Below, piece by piece: positions 4,658-5,701 of a stretch of 5,701 bases of DNA. Under the pieces are notes generated by a model. The model saw only the letters and a list, made by a program, of their open reading frames with translations, searched no databases and was not told the DNA's origin. Each line of letters starts with the position of its first letter. Positions within the stretch are counted from its first letter, which is position 1. The stretch lies in the NCBI GenBank assembly GCA_025464645.1, contig JAODGF010000106.1, positions 1 to 5,701 of the forward strand, written 5' to 3'. The position numbers and the translations under genes were made by a program. Source of the stretch: Methanosarcinales archaeon. GTDB lineage: Archaea > Halobacteriota > Syntropharchaeia > Alkanophagales > Methanospirareceae.

Positions 4658-5701
4658 GATACCAAAACTGTCGCTTATCAAACCAAGAAGCGGACGAGAA
4701 GTGGACCCAAAGCCGAACCCTGCGAACATCATCAGTCCAAACGCTATTCCGGTTCTTGACGGTGGGACTTTTTTGCCTATCGTGGTTATTATCGCAGGCA
4801 GAATGGTTGGGAAAATCAAGCCTGCAAGTGCCAATGCCAGAATAGCCCACAAAAGAGGTAGAAAAGGAACGCTGAAAAATAAAGGCGCAGTGAGGAAAAA
4901 ACCATAAGCCATTACTTTTCGCCCTCCAATGAGGTCAGAAAAATGTCCACCAACAAATTTGCCTATTGCTCCTCCTCCTGTAAACACACATGTTAGCAGC
5001 ACAGCAAGGTCGGGACTCAATCCTTTTGCCTCGTTAAGAAAGATAGGTATGAAAGTCAAAGACCCGCCGAAAACAAACCCAAATAGTCCTTCTATTACGT
5101 ATATCCTTCTTATCGAACCTGTGCTTATGATTTGCTTAATAAAAACGCTTAATTTTATGTCATTAGCATTGGAGAAAAAATCTCGATTCTTCATCAGCTT
5201 GAGGAGCATAAATGCGAAAAAAACGGTTGGAAATGCCCAGAATAAGTAAACGAAACGCCACTCTGCATAAAAACTGATTAACGCAGCTATTAGCGGAGTT
5301 ATGGCAATCCCTATGCTCCCTCCTGTCTCATGTACTCCAAATACCTTACCTCGTCTGATCTTGAATGAATTTGCGATGTAGGACAGAGCAGAGGGGTGAT
5401 AGAAACTGAGAAAGAAGCCCATAGCAATGAATGTTAGTGTAAGCGATAGGAAATCGTAAGAAAGGAATAGAAAACCGGAGAGAGTGGCAGTGGAGAAGAA
5501 ACCCAGGCTTATCAGCCTTATTCCATCATATCTGTCCGATAGCATACCTGAGAATATGCTCCCCACCCCGATAGCAGCCGCGAAGGCAAAAGAAAGCACA
5601 CCTACCGCGGTGTTCGTTAGTTGAAACTCAGCTTTTACTAACGGCGACAGAGCAGGCAGTGTCGTAGCCAGGATGTGCATTAACCCATGCAATGCAATAA
5701 A
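4562..5701 (-). CDS. Major facilitator superfamily transporter, Fsr-like (N-terminus cut by window edge)
   Basis: At least 379 residues are visible, with about 12 hydrophobic membrane segments in two halves and a hydrophilic central loop near 172-195. The frame is still open at the right edge (reading FIALHGLMH), so only a short part of the first membrane segment and the start codon are missing. The TTG at 5692 is not a convincing start. MFS motif A appears in the first half as GMLSDRYDG (about 52-60) and in the second as GGHFSDLIGGRK (about 251-262). ALPALSPLVK-like sequence after the first segment, FYHPSA (about 100-105) and the following HETGGSIG resemble the fosmidomycin-resistance (Fsr) branch of drug/metabolite exporters. 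Substrate cannot be deduced, and export by proton antiport is inferred from the family. The 3' end overlaps the convergent DUF447 gene by 96 bp. The C terminus (ending RQGCRDAR) looks like a normal short cytoplasmic tail, so the overlap is more likely due to extension of DUF447. Confidence 0.9.
   Translation of the reverse strand, partial: FIALHGLMHILATTLPALSPLVKAEFQLTNTAVGVLSFAFAAAIGVGSIFSGMLSDRYDGIRLISLGFFSTATLSGFLFLSYDFLSLTLTFIAMGFFLSFYHPSALSYIANSFKIRRGKVFGVHETGGSIGIAITPLIAALISFYAEWRFVYLFWAFPTVFFAFMLLKLMKNRDFFSNANDIKLSVFIKQIISTGSIRRIYVIEGLFGFVFGGSLTFIPIFLNEAKGLSPDLAVLLTCVFTGGGAIGKFVGGHFSDLIGGRKVMAYGFFLTAPLFFSVPFLPLLWAILALALAGLIFPTILPAIITTIGKKVPPSRTGIAFGLMMFAGFGFGSTSRPLLGLISDSFGISTVFYPIVIAVLIGGFLNVCMPLRQGCRDAR

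Noticed and set aside
4491..4850. 119-residue minus-strand open frame
   Set aside because: It overlaps the MFS transporter in another frame on the same strand; its Cys/Trp/His/Arg-rich composition is typical of an out-of-frame shadow.
1..5701. CRISPR array, toxin-antitoxin pair or defence cluster
   Set aside because: No regularly spaced repeats, no small gene pairs and no nuclease/ATPase defence domains were seen; RNase HII and the TFB are ordinary core genes.

Overview
The window looks like a compact euryarchaeal chromosome segment. The evidence is a complete transcription factor B gene, an archaeal-type RNase HII, a DUF447 flavoprotein-like gene, a tRNA gene without an encoded CCA, A/T-rich TATA-like boxes about 25-30 bp ahead of presumed starts, and an almost complete lack of Shine-Dalgarno sequences (which suggests leaderless transcripts). 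Protein style resembles the methanogen/ANME (Methanosarcinales-Methanophagales-like) side of the Euryarchaeota. That placement is an impression, not a demonstrated assignment.

Layout. At the left edge (about 1-299, minus strand) lies the broken 5' part of an IS1634/IS4-type transposase that runs off the window. Its reading frame is split by an apparent one-base loss in a short homopolymer, with possibly further damage upstream. From about 300 to 408 I see no gene, only a short direct repeat at the end of tfb. Three minus-strand genes follow, transcribed in the order trxB (thioredoxin reductase, 2951-2028), rnhB (RNase HII, 2016-1390), tfb (transcription factor B, 1353-409). trxB and rnhB are 11 bp apart and probably form one unit. 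tfb has its own TATA box over the rnhB stop codon. A 71-bp gap upstream of trxB holds a TATA-like element usable in both directions, with trxB on one side and a plus-strand tRNA-Val(GAC) on the other.

On the right, a 269-residue conserved-looking protein of unknown function (3912-3103, minus) ends only 7 bp from the tRNA. It is divergent from a DUF447 gene (3971-4657, plus) across 58 bp that contain a perfect 12-bp palindrome. The DUF447 gene overlaps tail to tail by 96 bp with a major facilitator superfamily transporter of the fosmidomycin-resistance-like type (minus, entering from the right edge).

The set is mostly housekeeping: basal transcription, replication/repair, thiol redox and translation, plus one transporter and two poorly characterised genes. 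I do not see a convincing new multi-gene system. The best leads are the uncharacterised gene facing DUF447, the structurally altered TFB, and the compact or overlapping gene boundaries.
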